Below, piece after piece: positions 1 through 8,729 of a DNA stretch of 64,000 nucleotides. The notes beneath the pieces were generated by a model that ran no database searches, was not told where the DNA came from, and saw nothing but the letters and a program-made list of their open reading frames with translations. Position 1 is the first letter of the stretch. The number at the start of each line of letters is the position of its first letter. The DNA comes from an uncultured Oscillospiraceae bacterium (GTDB taxonomy: Bacteria > Bacillota > Clostridia > Oscillospirales > Oscillospiraceae), in assembly GCA_944387095.1 (NCBI GenBank), contig CALXDP010000001.1, positions 62,001 through 126,000 of the forward strand, written 5' to 3'. The position numbers and the translations under genes were made by a program.

Positions 1-27
1 GCCGAATTCTGACGAGAGGTGACGGCC

Positions 28-1425
28 ATGGTATTCTCCACCCCGTATTTTCTGTTCCTATATCTACCCGCTGTACTCTTCCTGTACTATATCTCCCCCT
101 TCCGCTACCGGAACTTTATCCTGCTGGTCTTTAACCTGCTGTTCTATGGCTGGGGGGAGCCGGTATATATCCTGCTGATGATCTTCACCATCGTGCTGGA
201 CTACTTTGCCGGTCTCATCGTCCACCGCTGCAAGCAGCGGGACGACGACAGGGGGGCCCGGTGGGCGGTGGGCGTCTCCCTGGCCCTTAACCTGGCCATC
301 CTGTTTTTCTTCAAGTACTGGGACCTGGTGGCCACCACCCTCCAGTCCATCGGCGTCCCCATGCCGGTGCTGAACCTGACGCTGCCCATCGGCATCTCCT
401 TCTACACCTTCCAGACCATGACCTATCCGGTGGACATCTACCGGGGGGACGCGGAGGTCCCCAAGAATTTGGTGAGCTTCGGCACCTTTGTCACCCTGTT
501 TCCCCAGCTCATCGCCGGCCCCATCATCAAGTATAAAGAGCTGGCCGACCAGATGAACTTCCGCACCCACTCCCCCGAGCAATTTGCCTCCGGCGTGCAG
601 ATGTTTACCATCGGCCTGGCCAAGAAGGTGCTGCTGGCCAACTCCATCGGCCAACTGTGGGACGTGTATCTGGCCACTCCGGGCGCGGAGCTGACCACGT
701 TAGGGGCCTGGCTGGGCATTCTGGCCTTCTCCATGCAGCTCTACTTCGACTTCTCCGGCTATTCGGATATGGCCGTAGGCATGGGCCGGATGATGGGTTT
801 CGAGTTTTTGGCTAACTTCAACTATCCCTACCTGGCCAAGTCCGCCACTGAGTTCTGGCGGCGCTGGCATATCTCCCTGGGCAGCTGGTTCCGGGAGTAT
901 CTGTATATCCCTCTGGGGGGGAACCGGGTAAAGGCCCCCCGGCTGGTATTCAACCTGTTCGTGGTTTGGGCCTGCACCGGCATCTGGCACGGCGCCAGCT
1001 GGAACTTCCTGATCTGGGGACTGTACTACTTCCTCATCATTGTCTTTGAGCGGTTCTTCTTCTCCAAGGTGCTGAACAAACTGCCCGGCTGGGTGGGCCA
1101 CATCTATGGTCTGTTCATTGTCATGGTGGGCTGGGCCCTGTTTGCCGTGGAGGATTTTGCCGCCATGGGGCTCTACCTGAAGGCCATGTTCGGCATGGGC
1201 GCGGGGCTGCTGGACTCCAGCTTCCTGTACTACCTACGCAACTACCTGCCCATCCTGATCATCGCCATTTTGGCCTCCACCCCCTTGGCCGCCGCCCTGT
1301 GGAAAAAGCTGAGCGTCCGGGCCAGGCAGGTCGCCATTCCCGTCCTGGTACTGGCGGGGCTGGCTCTGGCCACCGCCTACCTGGTGGACGGCACCTATAA
1401 TCCCTTCCTCTACTTCAGATTTTAA
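28..1425 (+). CDS. MBOAT family membrane-bound O-acyltransferase (AlgI/DltB-like)
   Basis: Multi-pass membrane protein of 465 residues. It carries the family hallmarks FWRRWHISLGSWFREYLY and, later, GIWHGASWNFLIWG, which contains the invariant active-site His of MBOAT enzymes. Family members move acyl (often acetyl) groups across the membrane onto surface polymers such as alginate, peptidoglycan or teichoic acid. The polymer here cannot be told from sequence. The ATG at 28 is preferred over an in-frame GTG at 19 because GAGAGG at 14-19 then has normal spacing. The next gene starts 12 bp later and encodes a DHHW/AlgX-like protein, the usual partner of such acyltransferases, so the two are almost certainly one transcript and one pathway. 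Confidence 0.93.
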   Translation: MVFSTPYFLFLYLPAVLFLYYISPFRYRNFILLVFNLLFYGWGEPVYILLMIFTIVLDYFAGLIVHRCKQRDDDRGARWAVGVSLALNLAILFFFKYWDLVATTLQSIGVPMPVLNLTLPIGISFYTFQTMTYPVDIYRGDAEVPKNLVSFGTFVTLFPQLIAGPIIKYKELADQMNFRTHSPEQFASGVQMFTIGLAKKVLLANSIGQLWDVYLATPGAELTTLGAWLGILAFSMQLYFDFSGYSDMAVGMGRMMGFEFLANFNYPYLAKSATEFWRRWHISLGSWFREYLYIPLGGNRVKAPRLVFNLFVVWACTGIWHGASWNFLIWGLYYFLIIVFERFFFSKVLNKLPGWVGHIYGLFIVMVGWALFAVEDFAAMGLYLKAMFGMGAGLLDSSFLYYLRNYLPILIIAILASTPLAAALWKKLSVRARQVAIPVLVLAGLALATAYLVDGTYNPFLYFRF

Positions 1426-1437
1426 GGAGGCGCTGAT

Positions 1438-2568
1438 ATGGGCAAAAAATATTCCATTTTTATCACCGTTCTGTTCTGCCTGTTCACCTTCGGCTTCGGC
1501 GCCGCCCTGCTCCTCCTCCCGGACCGGGAGTTCTCCGAACAGGAGAACCGCTATCTCACCCAGTTTGAGGCCCCCACGTTGGACAACGTCTTTGGGGAGA
1601 ACGGCGAATTCATGGCCAATTTTGAAAAATACGTCAACGATCAGTTCCCCCTGCGGGACGAGTGGATCCATCTGAAGGCCTGGTCGGAGCGCCTCATCGG
1701 CAAGCAGGAGAACAACGACGTCTACTTCGGCGGCGAGGGCCAGCAGACCCTCTTCGCCCAGTACACCCCCCCCTCTGACCTGGCCCAGCGGGTGGAGTAC
1801 GTCAACCAGCTGGGTGCCAATGTGGATGTGCCTGTCTACTTCGCCCTGATCCCCGACAAGAGCTATGTCTGGGCTGACCGCCTGCCAGACAACGCCCCCC
1901 TTGTGGACGACGGGTCTACGATTCAGCAGGCCCAGGGACTGGTCTCCGGGGACGTAAACTTCATCGACCTGTCCGGCGCCCTCAGCGGGGACGACGTGTT
2001 CTACCGCACCGACCACCACTGGTCCACCATGGGGGCCTACCAGGGCTACGTGGCCCTGATGACCACCATGAACGGCACCTGTACCATCCTGGACAGTGAA
2101 CCCACCCTGGTGTCCGACACCTTTTACGGCACCACCTGGTCCTCCGCCGGGGCCGCCTGGGTGGAGCCCGACGAGATGTACACCTGGGTGCCCGAGGGCG
2201 GGCTGACGGGGCATACCACCGTCACCCGCTACCCCAACGGCTCCCCGGTGGACGGCTCCCTCTACGACCTGTCCCGGCTGGAGGTCAAGGACAAGTACTC
2301 CATGTTCCTGGGGGGCAATCAGGGCCTGTGTGTCATCCGGAATCCGGACGCGGAGGGTGGCAGGCTACTGGTGGTCCGGGACTCCTACGCCGACTCCCTG
2401 GCTCCCTTCCTGTCCCTGGATTATCAGGAGGTCCACCTCTTCGACCTGCGGTACAACCGCCTGTCTCTGAATCAGTATGTGCAGGACAACGGCATCGACC
2501 AAGTGCTGGTGCTCTACTCCAACTCCAACTTCTCCACCGATGCCAATCTGGCCCTGCTGGGGCTGTGA
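1438..2568 (+). CDS. DHHW family protein (AlgX/AlgJ-like, SGNH-type fold)
   Basis: 376 residues with one N-terminal hydrophobic segment (about 5-28) that acts as signal peptide or anchor; the rest lies outside the membrane. The name-giving motif is visible as FYRTDHHWSTMGAY near residue 185-195. Such proteins accompany MBOAT O-acyltransferases and are thought to complete acyl transfer to the surface polymer. The start is well fixed by AAGGAGG at 1424-1430. It is cotranscribed with the preceding acyltransferase and followed by a strong bidirectional terminator, so the two genes form the end of an operon that probably begins before the window. Confidence 0.88.
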   Translation: MGKKYSIFITVLFCLFTFGFGAALLLLPDREFSEQENRYLTQFEAPTLDNVFGENGEFMANFEKYVNDQFPLRDEWIHLKAWSERLIGKQENNDVYFGGEGQQTLFAQYTPPSDLAQRVEYVNQLGANVDVPVYFALIPDKSYVWADRLPDNAPLVDDGSTIQQAQGLVSGDVNFIDLSGALSGDDVFYRTDHHWSTMGAYQGYVALMTTMNGTCTILDSEPTLVSDTFYGTTWSSAGAAWVEPDEMYTWVPEGGLTGHTTVTRYPNGSPVDGSLYDLSRLEVKDKYSMFLGGNQGLCVIRNPDAEGGRLLVVRDSYADSLAPFLSLDYQEVHLFDLRYNRLSLNQYVQDNGIDQVLVLYSNSNFSTDANLALLGL

Positions 2569-2605
2569 GTCCACCTGCACCCGGAATGCGTGGGAGCAGG
2601 TTTCA

Positions 2606-2645
2606 AAAAGGCCCTGGGAAGCATGTGCTTCCCAGGGCCTTTTTC
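2606..2645. terminator. bidirectional intrinsic terminator
   Basis: GGCCCTGGGAAGC pairs with GCTTCCCAGGGCC across a 4-nt loop, flanked by an A-run on the left and a T-run on the right. It ends the acyltransferase operon on the plus strand and the glycosidase-like gene on the minus strand. Confidence 0.9.
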
Positions 2646-2675
2646 CAGTCAAAATGCAGTTGTCTCCAGCGCTCC

Positions 2676-3773
2676 CTAGCCGGCGGGGTCGGCCAGTGTG
2701 GTCCAGCTGCCTTCCTCCCTTGCGCCACCCAGGCTGACGATCCGCTGCCCGGCCTGCTCCATACCGGCCTGCTCCAGCGCAGCGGCATAATCTCCTGCGC
2801 CATGCTCCGGAAGGGATACCCACACCCGGTGGACCTGCCCGGCCAGCAGTTCTGGGGTGAGCCCCGTGAGTGTGTCCGTCCCCAGCACCGTCTGCTGGGA
2901 GGTCAAAATGGACAGTGCTGTCCCCGTGTCCTCCAGCGCCTCGGATAGCTGGCTCAAAAATTGAGTTACCGGTGTGGTGCGCTCCTCCGGCCGGTTCTCG
3001 GAGGTGGCCAGCACATCGGTCTCCCCCCGGTCCGGGAACCCGGCGCTCTCCAGCAGGATCTCGTCAAAGCCCATCTCCGCCAGCTCCGCGCACAGCCCGG
3101 TCAGATAATCCCGCACCTGCTGGGATACGGGGCTGACCCACCGATAGCCAGAAGGGTCGTACCAGATATTTCCGCCCCGGGTCATCAGGGGGCCACCCAG
3201 CCCAGCGCTGGCCATGGCCTGATCTCGGAAGCAGGAAACCCGGGCCACCAGGTAAAGCTCCCCCTCCCTTGCCAGCGCGGACACCGCCTGGGCCACACCG
3301 CCGTCCTGGGCGTTGACCCCCAGGACAGCCGCCTGCTCCATCTGAGACACCCAGGCCAGACGGCCGGTTAAGTCCTTCATCTCCACCACCAGCGCGTTGC
3401 CCCCGGCCGCCTCCACCGTCTGGGCGGCGGTGCCGTTCGCCAGCTGCTGCACGCTGACCTCCACCGCGCCAATGGACTCCAGGGGCAGGGCCGTCTGCCC
3501 CCGGGCGGACGATTGCGAGGGATCATCGGTGATGATGACCACAGGATCCGTGGCCACTGGCTCCTCCGTTTCCCCTTCCTGCAGCCAGGGCAGGTTCACC
3601 CGCACCCCACTGTCTGTATATTCTACATACCGTCCCATAAAGACAATAAACAAAATTCCCGCCACCAGCAGCACCAGCAGCAGCGCAATGATGATCTTCA
3701 GCACCAGGCTGCCCTGTCTGCGGCCCCGGTGGGCACGGTATCCCCATGCATTTCTCCTGGCCATTCCATACAC
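2676..3773 (-). CDS. putative glycoside hydrolase-like protein (DUF4015 type), membrane anchored
   Basis: 365 residues. A basic N-terminus is followed by one membrane segment (about residues 24-46, IIIALLLVLLVAGILFIVF), so the bulk is extracellular. The C-terminal half follows the pattern of the DUF4015 putative glycosidases: a strand with ALVVEMKDLTGR, then YLVARVSCFRDQ, GGNIWYDPSGYRWVSP and GFDEILLESAGFP, which look like successive beta/alpha barrel strands. Substrate and catalysis are unproven. An alternative start is the ATG at 3761. The neighbours downstream in the same direction are sporulation genes, but a gap of about 140 bp separates them. Confidence 0.72.
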   Translation of the reverse strand: MYGMARRNAWGYRAHRGRRQGSLVLKIIIALLLVLLVAGILFIVFMGRYVEYTDSGVRVNLPWLQEGETEEPVATDPVVIITDDPSQSSARGQTALPLESIGAVEVSVQQLANGTAAQTVEAAGGNALVVEMKDLTGRLAWVSQMEQAAVLGVNAQDGGVAQAVSALAREGELYLVARVSCFRDQAMASAGLGGPLMTRGGNIWYDPSGYRWVSPVSQQVRDYLTGLCAELAEMGFDEILLESAGFPDRGETDVLATSENRPEERTTPVTQFLSQLSEALEDTGTALSILTSQQTVLGTDTLTGLTPELLAGQVHRVWVSLPEHGAGDYAAALEQAGMEQAGQRIVSLGGAREEGSWTTLADPAG

Positions 3774-3916
3774 CGTCCGGCTATCAAATTTCCGCGCGCC
3801 TCCGCCCGGCTTCCCCGGTCAGACCGCTTTCGGGTTTTCTTTTGTCGCTTATCGTCGTTATCATAACACAGCCGCTCACCCTTTTCCACCCCAAAAACGC
3901 GGAAAATGTTAAGTTT

Positions 3917-4174
3917 TCATGAGGAAACCAGCCATTGCACCATGAGAAGGAGGGCAAATCCAGGAACGCCCAGTACACCAAGAATCAGCGCGTTGAACAG
4001 ATTTACCCCCAACTGGGCCCCCAGCCAGCTGCCCAGAGTCTGGAAGATCCAGAGGAACATGAGCCCCAGGCCGGAGCGGCCCGCCAGCCGGCCCAAGGCC
4101 CGCAGCGGGCGTCTGGCCAAGACCAGCGCCAGCAGAACTGCCGCTGCCACCGCCGCCCAGGCCCATCCGCTCAT
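3917..4174 (-). CDS. bofA: pro-sigma-K processing inhibitor BofA family protein
   Basis: 85 residues with two to three hydrophobic segments. The C-terminal part, NLFNALILGVLGVPGFALLL, is the signature region of BofA. In Bacillus, BofA sits in the mother-cell membrane around the forespore and holds the SpoIVFB protease inactive until sigma-K must be released. The ATG at 4174 overlaps the stop of the upstream DUF2508 gene (ATGA) and is preceded by a purine-rich GGGAAAGGGG. The yaaL-bofA pairing is the same as in Bacillus, which supports the call. Confidence 0.85.
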   Translation of the reverse strand: MSGWAWAAVAAAVLLALVLARRPLRALGRLAGRSGLGLMFLWIFQTLGSWLGAQLGVNLFNALILGVLGVPGFALLLMVQWLVSS

Positions 4175-4419
4175 CCCACATCCCCTTTCCCAGTCTCCAG
4201 CAGCTTGATCTGCCGCACCAGATAGGAATGCCGGCTGCGCAGGGCATTGATGGTAAACACACAGGAGTCCACCAGATCCGGGTCGCTTTGCACATTGAAA
4301 TCCGCATAGGCCTGGTTGAGCTGCAGCCTGGTCTGGGCCATCTCCTCCATCAGCTGCTGCCGCGCCTCCTCTTCCGGGGTCAGCATCCTCCGCCGCCTGA
4401 ATTTCACTGCTTCCGCCAT
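4171..4419 (-). CDS. YaaL/DUF2508 family protein
   Basis: 82 residues, soluble and mostly helical, with the family core DPDLVDSCVFTINALRSRHSYL. The function is unknown; it is found next to bofA in many Firmicutes, as here. The ATG at 4419 is chosen over the upstream in-frame ATGs because AAAGGAAG lies at the right distance. Its stop overlaps the bofA start, so the two are translationally coupled. Confidence 0.82.
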   Translation of the reverse strand: MAEAVKFRRRRMLTPEEEARQQLMEEMAQTRLQLNQAYADFNVQSDPDLVDSCVFTINALRSRHSYLVRQIKLLETGKGDVG

Positions 4420-4495
4420 AATCGCACACTTCCTTTCCATACAGCACTCTATGTCCAGTCTGGACAAATATTCCAGCCCCTATACCTTTCCTTTC

Positions 4496-5521
4496 CTATT
4501 CGCCCCAGCGTTCAATATTCACCCCCGTATAGTAGTGGGTCACGATCTCCCTCCAGCCACTGCCCTCCTTGGCCATGGCGTTGGCGCCGTACTGGCTCAT
4601 ACCCACGCCATGGCCGTACCCGGTGACAGAAAAGGTAAAACTGCCCTCTGATTCCTCCACCTGAAAGCAGGCCGAGCGCAGACCAAACAGGGTCCTGGCC
4701 GCCCCGCCGCTCATGCTCACTCCGCCCACCTCTAGGCTGGACACCCGCCCGGAGGCGTTGTAACTCACGTTAGAAATCCAATCCGGCGGGTCCGCCGACA
4801 GGTCCGCTTCCGGGTATTGTGCCACCACCAGCTCCCGCAGCTGGTCTGCAGTCAAAGTCACGGTGGAGTGATAGTTGGGCACCTCCTCCCCCTCCGGGCT
4901 GGACACGGACACCAGGTAGGGCAGGCTGTTGCCCCACACCTGGGCGGCATCCTCAGTGGCGTCGGTGGAGGAGGAAAAAAACACCGCCTGAATGGGCTGG
5001 CCATCATAGGTAAGCACCTGGGCGTCGGTGTCTGCCACGGCGGCGGCAATTTTTTCTGAATGGCTCTGGGCGGAATCTCCCCAGTTTTCCCCGGCCTGCT
5101 CCGGCTCAATGTACGCCTGGCAGCAGCCCGAGTCGGTACACAAGTCCGCCCCCTCTTCTTGATGGCTGCCCGCGGCCATTTTCCACAGGCTGTAAGTCCG
5201 GGCGCACACCGCCTGGGCCCGCAGGGCCTCCTGCTCAAAGGAGGCCGGCATTTCCGCCGCCACCACCCGCCACAGGTAGTCGGCCAGAGACATCTCCTCC
5301 ACCGCTCCATCTTCCTGGAGCACGCGCAGCGCCTGTCCGCTGTCCCAGCTCTCCACTGGGGCCTTTGGGGAGGGCACCGGCGTGGGCTCTGGCGGCAGTA
5401 CCGCCACCTGCTCGCCCTCCACCCCAAGAAATATCACAGGCAGCAGAAACAACAGCACCCCCAGAAATACCCCCATGGCAAACGCCCTGCGCACAGGCTT
5501 CCAGAATTCAAATTTCTGCAA
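4496..5521 (-). CDS. spoIID: stage II sporulation protein D (SpoIID) homologue
   Basis: 341 residues. There is one N-terminal membrane anchor (about 15-34), a Pro-rich linker, then the SpoIID domain. Its landmarks are VVAAEMPASFEQEALRAQAV and the C-terminal GYGHGVGMSQYGANAMA. SpoIID is a lytic transglycosylase that works with SpoIIM and SpoIIP to thin peptidoglycan during engulfment. The Glu in AAEMP corresponds to the catalytic acid. The start is a TTG at 5521 behind GAGAGAGG; an ATG 15 codons in would cut into the anchor. Paralogues in Clostridia with the same fold act outside sporulation, so the exact stage is inferred from the bofA neighbourhood. Confidence 0.9.
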   Translation of the reverse strand: MQKFEFWKPVRRAFAMGVFLGVLLFLLPVIFLGVEGEQVAVLPPEPTPVPSPKAPVESWDSGQALRVLQEDGAVEEMSLADYLWRVVAAEMPASFEQEALRAQAVCARTYSLWKMAAGSHQEEGADLCTDSGCCQAYIEPEQAGENWGDSAQSHSEKIAAAVADTDAQVLTYDGQPIQAVFFSSSTDATEDAAQVWGNSLPYLVSVSSPEGEEVPNYHSTVTLTADQLRELVVAQYPEADLSADPPDWISNVSYNASGRVSSLEVGGVSMSGGAARTLFGLRSACFQVEESEGSFTFSVTGYGHGVGMSQYGANAMAKEGSGWREIVTHYYTGVNIERWGE

Positions 5522-5604
5522 GTTTCCTCTCTCCCTCTTGCATTTTTATCCGAACACCAACGAATATTCAGGGCGAAAACCGGTATTTTTCGGGTATTTT
5601 TGCA

Positions 5605-5633
5605 TTGACGCACACGCATCACTGCGCTATACT
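5605..5633 (+). promoter_or_regulatory. sigma-A-type promoter of citrate synthase
   Basis: TTGACG and TATACT are separated by 17 nt, about 40 nt upstream of the citrate synthase start codon. Confidence 0.75.
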
Positions 5634-5674
5634 GGGATAAACGCTCTCTGAATCCTGTGGTGTGGAGGTGCCCC

Positions 5675-7057
5675 ATGAATTACAATGCCATGTCTGATCT
5701 CATTGACAGCCAGTCCTTGTCCTTCCTTCAAGACATATGCGGCCAGTACCTTTTACAGAACCGGATTTCTCCCGGCCTATATGAGCGGTATGGGGTGAAG
5801 CGTGGCCTGCGCAACGCCGACGGCACCGGTGTGATGGCCGGCATCACCCAGATCGGCAACGTCCGTGGCTACTACATCCAGGACGGAGAAAAGGTGCCTG
5901 CGGAAGGGCAGCTGATCTACCGCGGCATCGACGTCACAGAGCTGATCCGGGGCTTCCTGCGCGAGGGCCGGTTTGGGTTTGAGGAGACCGCCTATCTCCT
6001 TTTGTTCGGCAAACTTCCCGACCGGGCGCAGCTGGACACCTTCCGGGCCCTGCTGGGGCGCTACCGCACCCTGCCTCCCGGTTTTACGGAGGATATGATC
6101 CTCAAGGCCCCCAGCCCGGATGTGATGAACAAGCTGGCCCGGTCCACCCTGGCCCTGTATTCCTATGACCCGGACCCGGAGAACAGCTGTCTGGAGGCTG
6201 AATTTTTCCGCGCCATCCAGCTCATCGCCCACTTCCCGGTGATCGTGGCCCACGCCTTCGCCTGCAAGCGCCACTACTACGACAACGAGTCCCTCTACCT
6301 CCACCGGCCCCAGGCTGGGCTGAGCCTGGCGGAGAACTTCCTCTATTCCGTGCGCCACGACAACCAGTTCACCCAGGACGAGGCCCGGTTGCTGGATCTG
6401 TGCCTGGTGCTCCACATGGAGCACGGCGGAGGAAACAACTCCGCTTTTGCCTGCCGGGTACTGTCCTCCTCCGGCACGGATATCTACTCCGCCATCGCCG
6501 CCGCGGTGGGCTCGCTGAAGGGGCCCCGCCACGGGGGAGCCAATCAGAAGGTCATGGAGATGTTCCGTCATATTGAGCGGGAGGTCTCCGACTGGACAGA
6601 CGAGGAGGAGGTTTCCGCCTACCTGGAAAAACTTCTGCGCCGGGAGGCGGGGGATGGGTCCGGCCTCATCTACGGCATGGGCCACGCCATCTATACCCTG
6701 TCCGATCCCCGGGCCGTGCTGCTCAAGCAGTTTGCCCGGGGGGTGGCGGAAAAGAAGGATATGCTGGCCGAATTTGAGCTGTTTGAACTGGTGGAGCGGC
6801 TAGCTCCCGGGCTGTTTCACCGGATCACTGGCCAGGACAAGGCGATGTGCGCCAATGTGGACTTTTACTCCGGGCTGGTGTACAAGATGCTGGGCATCCC
6901 TCCCGAGCTGTACACTCCGCTATTCGCCATCGCCCGCGTCGTGGGCTGGTGCGCCCACCGGATCGAAGAGGTGTTCGCCTCCTCGGGGCGGATCATCCGC
7001 CCTGCCTACAAGGCCGTGTGCCCCCAGCGCCCCTATACTCCATTGGACCGGCGTTGA
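5675..7057 (+). CDS. citrate/2-methylcitrate synthase
   Basis: 460 residues, condensing an acyl-CoA with oxaloacetate. All three catalytic elements are present: His in HMEHGGGNNSAF (about residue 247), His in GMGHAIYT (about 334) and Asp in VDFYSG (about 395). The substrate loop LKGPRHGGANQ is also intact. The ATG at 5675 sits behind GGAGGTG; the in-frame GTG at 5657 lacks an RBS. In anaerobes with an open TCA cycle the enzyme feeds 2-oxoglutarate and glutamate synthesis. Choice between acetyl-CoA and propionyl-CoA cannot be read from sequence. It is monocistronic, with its own promoter and terminator. Confidence 0.93.
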   Translation: MNYNAMSDLIDSQSLSFLQDICGQYLLQNRISPGLYERYGVKRGLRNADGTGVMAGITQIGNVRGYYIQDGEKVPAEGQLIYRGIDVTELIRGFLREGRFGFEETAYLLLFGKLPDRAQLDTFRALLGRYRTLPPGFTEDMILKAPSPDVMNKLARSTLALYSYDPDPENSCLEAEFFRAIQLIAHFPVIVAHAFACKRHYYDNESLYLHRPQAGLSLAENFLYSVRHDNQFTQDEARLLDLCLVLHMEHGGGNNSAFACRVLSSSGTDIYSAIAAAVGSLKGPRHGGANQKVMEMFRHIEREVSDWTDEEEVSAYLEKLLRREAGDGSGLIYGMGHAIYTLSDPRAVLLKQFARGVAEKKDMLAEFELFELVERLAPGLFHRITGQDKAMCANVDFYSGLVYKMLGIPPELYTPLFAIARVVGWCAHRIEEVFASSGRIIRPAYKAVCPQRPYTPLDRR

Positions 7058-7064
7058 ATCAAGC

Positions 7065-7109
7065 GTCCCCCCGCGCGGCATACCCGCGCGGGGGGACGTC
7101 GACCTTTTT
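7065..7109 (+). terminator. intrinsic terminator of citrate synthase
   Basis: A perfect 14-bp stem (GTCCCCCCGCGCGG and its complement, loop 5 nt) is followed within 10 nt by TTTTT. The hairpin also lies just downstream of the convergent trmO. Confidence 0.82.
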
Positions 7110-7803
7110 ATACTCTGGGCCCCGGCTGTTCTGGCACGGGCCGGACGTCCTGCACATGAAGCACCCCGTCCCGAACCGTAAAGCACACCTCCAGCCCGGC
7201 AAAGCCAAATCTATACACCCGCGCCGGGTCCCGCTGATAGGCGGGGCGGGGATCCTGAGCCAGTACCCCTTTCAGGGCCGCCCGGTCCTCCCCAGGCACC
7301 CGGTCCAACTGTTCCGGCGGGATCTCCACTTTGAGAAGCCTGGCAGTGTCCGGGGGCGCAAAGCCCTGGGTGGCCTCCGGATGACAGTCGGCATAGGGCA
7401 CATAGGGTTTGATGTCATAGATCGGCGTGCCGTCCATCAGGTCGGCCCCCGACACATGCAGTGCCGGGCCCTGGGGGCCGTCCCACTCCACCCGCTCCAG
7501 CCGGACGCAGGACAGCCCAATGGGATTGGGCCGGAAGGGGGAGCGGGTGGCAAACACCCCCATACGGGCATTGCCCCCCAGCCGGGGCGGGCGCACCGTG
7601 GGTGACCAGCCCTCCCGCCTGTTCTGGGAGAACTCCCAGATCAGCCACAGGTGGGAAAATCCCTCGATTCCCCGCAGGGCCTCGGGATTGCGGTACTCCG
7701 CCTCAAAGATGATTTGGGCCTTCAATTCCTTCACCAGCCCCGCCTGGCGGGGGATGCCGAACTTGGACGGGAATGCCGAGCGGATGTGGGCAATGGGTTT
7801 CAT
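7108..7803 (-). CDS. trmO: tRNA (N6-threonylcarbamoyladenosine(37)-N6)-methyltransferase TrmO
   Basis: 231 residues. It matches the TsaA/YaeB family from the first strand (MKPIAHIRSAFPSKFGIP) through GVFATRSPFRPNPIGLSCV, the SAM-binding signature, to DLMDGTPIYDIKPYVPYAD. It methylates t6A at position 37 of certain tRNAs using S-adenosylmethionine. The length is typical of the two-domain form. It is a single gene convergent with citrate synthase, with a probable promoter at 7868-7895. Confidence 0.92.
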   Translation of the reverse strand: MKPIAHIRSAFPSKFGIPRQAGLVKELKAQIIFEAEYRNPEALRGIEGFSHLWLIWEFSQNRREGWSPTVRPPRLGGNARMGVFATRSPFRPNPIGLSCVRLERVEWDGPQGPALHVSGADLMDGTPIYDIKPYVPYADCHPEATQGFAPPDTARLLKVEIPPEQLDRVPGEDRAALKGVLAQDPRPAYQRDPARVYRFGFAGLEVCFTVRDGVLHVQDVRPVPEQPGPRV

Positions 7804-7867
7804 GGACAGCGCCTCCTGAAAAAGGCCCGCCTCGGCCGGGCGGACGGGTCTGGTCTTCTCGCTGGAG

Positions 7868-7895
7868 ATTATATCACAGCTTTGGTCATTTTCAT
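7868..7895 (-). promoter_or_regulatory. probable promoter of trmO
   Basis: On the minus strand ATGAAA and a consensus TATAAT are 16 nt apart, about 65 nt upstream of the trmO start. The -35 is weak (4 of 6). Confidence 0.45.
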
Positions 7896-7946
7896 AGACG
7901 ATATGGACTGGGCCCAGGCTGTAAAAGAATTGTGAACACGAATTTT

Positions 7947-7962
7947 TTCAGCTTTTTTTCAG
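7947..7962 (+). promoter_or_regulatory. TTCAG-N6-TTCAG direct repeat upstream of response regulator
   Basis: Two TTCAG elements sit 11 bp apart (one helical turn) about 90 bp before the response regulator gene. The same pair with the same spacing occurs at 10020-10035 before the ABC exporter operon. OmpR-type regulators bind tandem direct repeats with this period, so this is a candidate autoregulatory site. Confidence 0.4.
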
Positions 7963-8051
7963 AAACAAGCTTTATGATAAGAATGAGAAATCCACACCAC
8001 AGGGCCGCGCCATATCAGATCCCGCGGCGGGGGCCCGGAAGGGGAGCGCGC

Positions 8052-8729
8052 ATGAGAATTTTAATTGTAGAAGATGAAAAGCTGCTGGCCGATTCCCTCC
8101 AGACCATGTTAGAGAAAAAGGGGTTCGATGTGGAGGTGGCCTATGACGGGGAGTCCGGGGAGGAGTACGCCCTGCTGGGGGTGTACGACCTGCTCATCCT
8201 GGATGTGATGATGCCCAAGATGAACGGCTATGACCTGGCCCGCCAGGTCCGGGCCAAACGGCTGGGGGTGCCCATCCTGATGCTCACTGCTCGAGCGGGG
8301 CTGGAGGACCGGATCGAGGGACTCAACGCCGGGGCGGACTACTATTTGACCAAGCCCTTTGACACCCGGGAACTGCTGGCCTGTATCAACGCCCTGCTGC
8401 GCCGCCAGGGTTCCCAGGTGGACGAGCTGACCTTCGGCAACACCGCCCTAGATCTGTCCACCGGCATGCTGGTCTGCCAGAGCCGCAGCGTGCGCCTGTC
8501 CGCCAAGGAGTTTGACGTGATGCGCTGTCTACTTCAGGCCGGACAGCGCAACCTCTCCAAAGAGGTGATTCTGGCCCGGGTGTGGGGCTATGACTCCAAC
8601 GCGGTGGAAAACCATGTGGAGGTCTATGTGGGCTTCCTGCGCAAAAAGCTGGCCAGCATCGGCTCCAATATCCGCATTGAGGCCATCCGGAAGCTGGGCT
8701 ATCATCTGGAGGTGGCACAGCCATGCTGA
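8052..8729 (+). CDS. OmpR/PhoB-family response regulator
   Basis: 225 residues. The receiver domain has the acidic pocket EDE, the phospho-acceptor Asp51 in LILDVMMPK, and the conserved Lys in YYLTKPFD. The C-terminal winged helix (about 130-222) carries LSAKEFDVM and the recognition region NAVENHVEVYVGFLRKK. The ATG at 8052 is the only start giving a normal receiver N-terminus. It overlaps the histidine kinase gene by 7 bp. The ABC exporter operon downstream carries the same candidate binding site, so it is a likely target. Confidence 0.93.
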   Translation: MRILIVEDEKLLADSLQTMLEKKGFDVEVAYDGESGEEYALLGVYDLLILDVMMPKMNGYDLARQVRAKRLGVPILMLTARAGLEDRIEGLNAGADYYLTKPFDTRELLACINALLRRQGSQVDELTFGNTALDLSTGMLVCQSRSVRLSAKEFDVMRCLLQAGQRNLSKEVILARVWGYDSNAVENHVEVYVGFLRKKLASIGSNIRIEAIRKLGYHLEVAQPC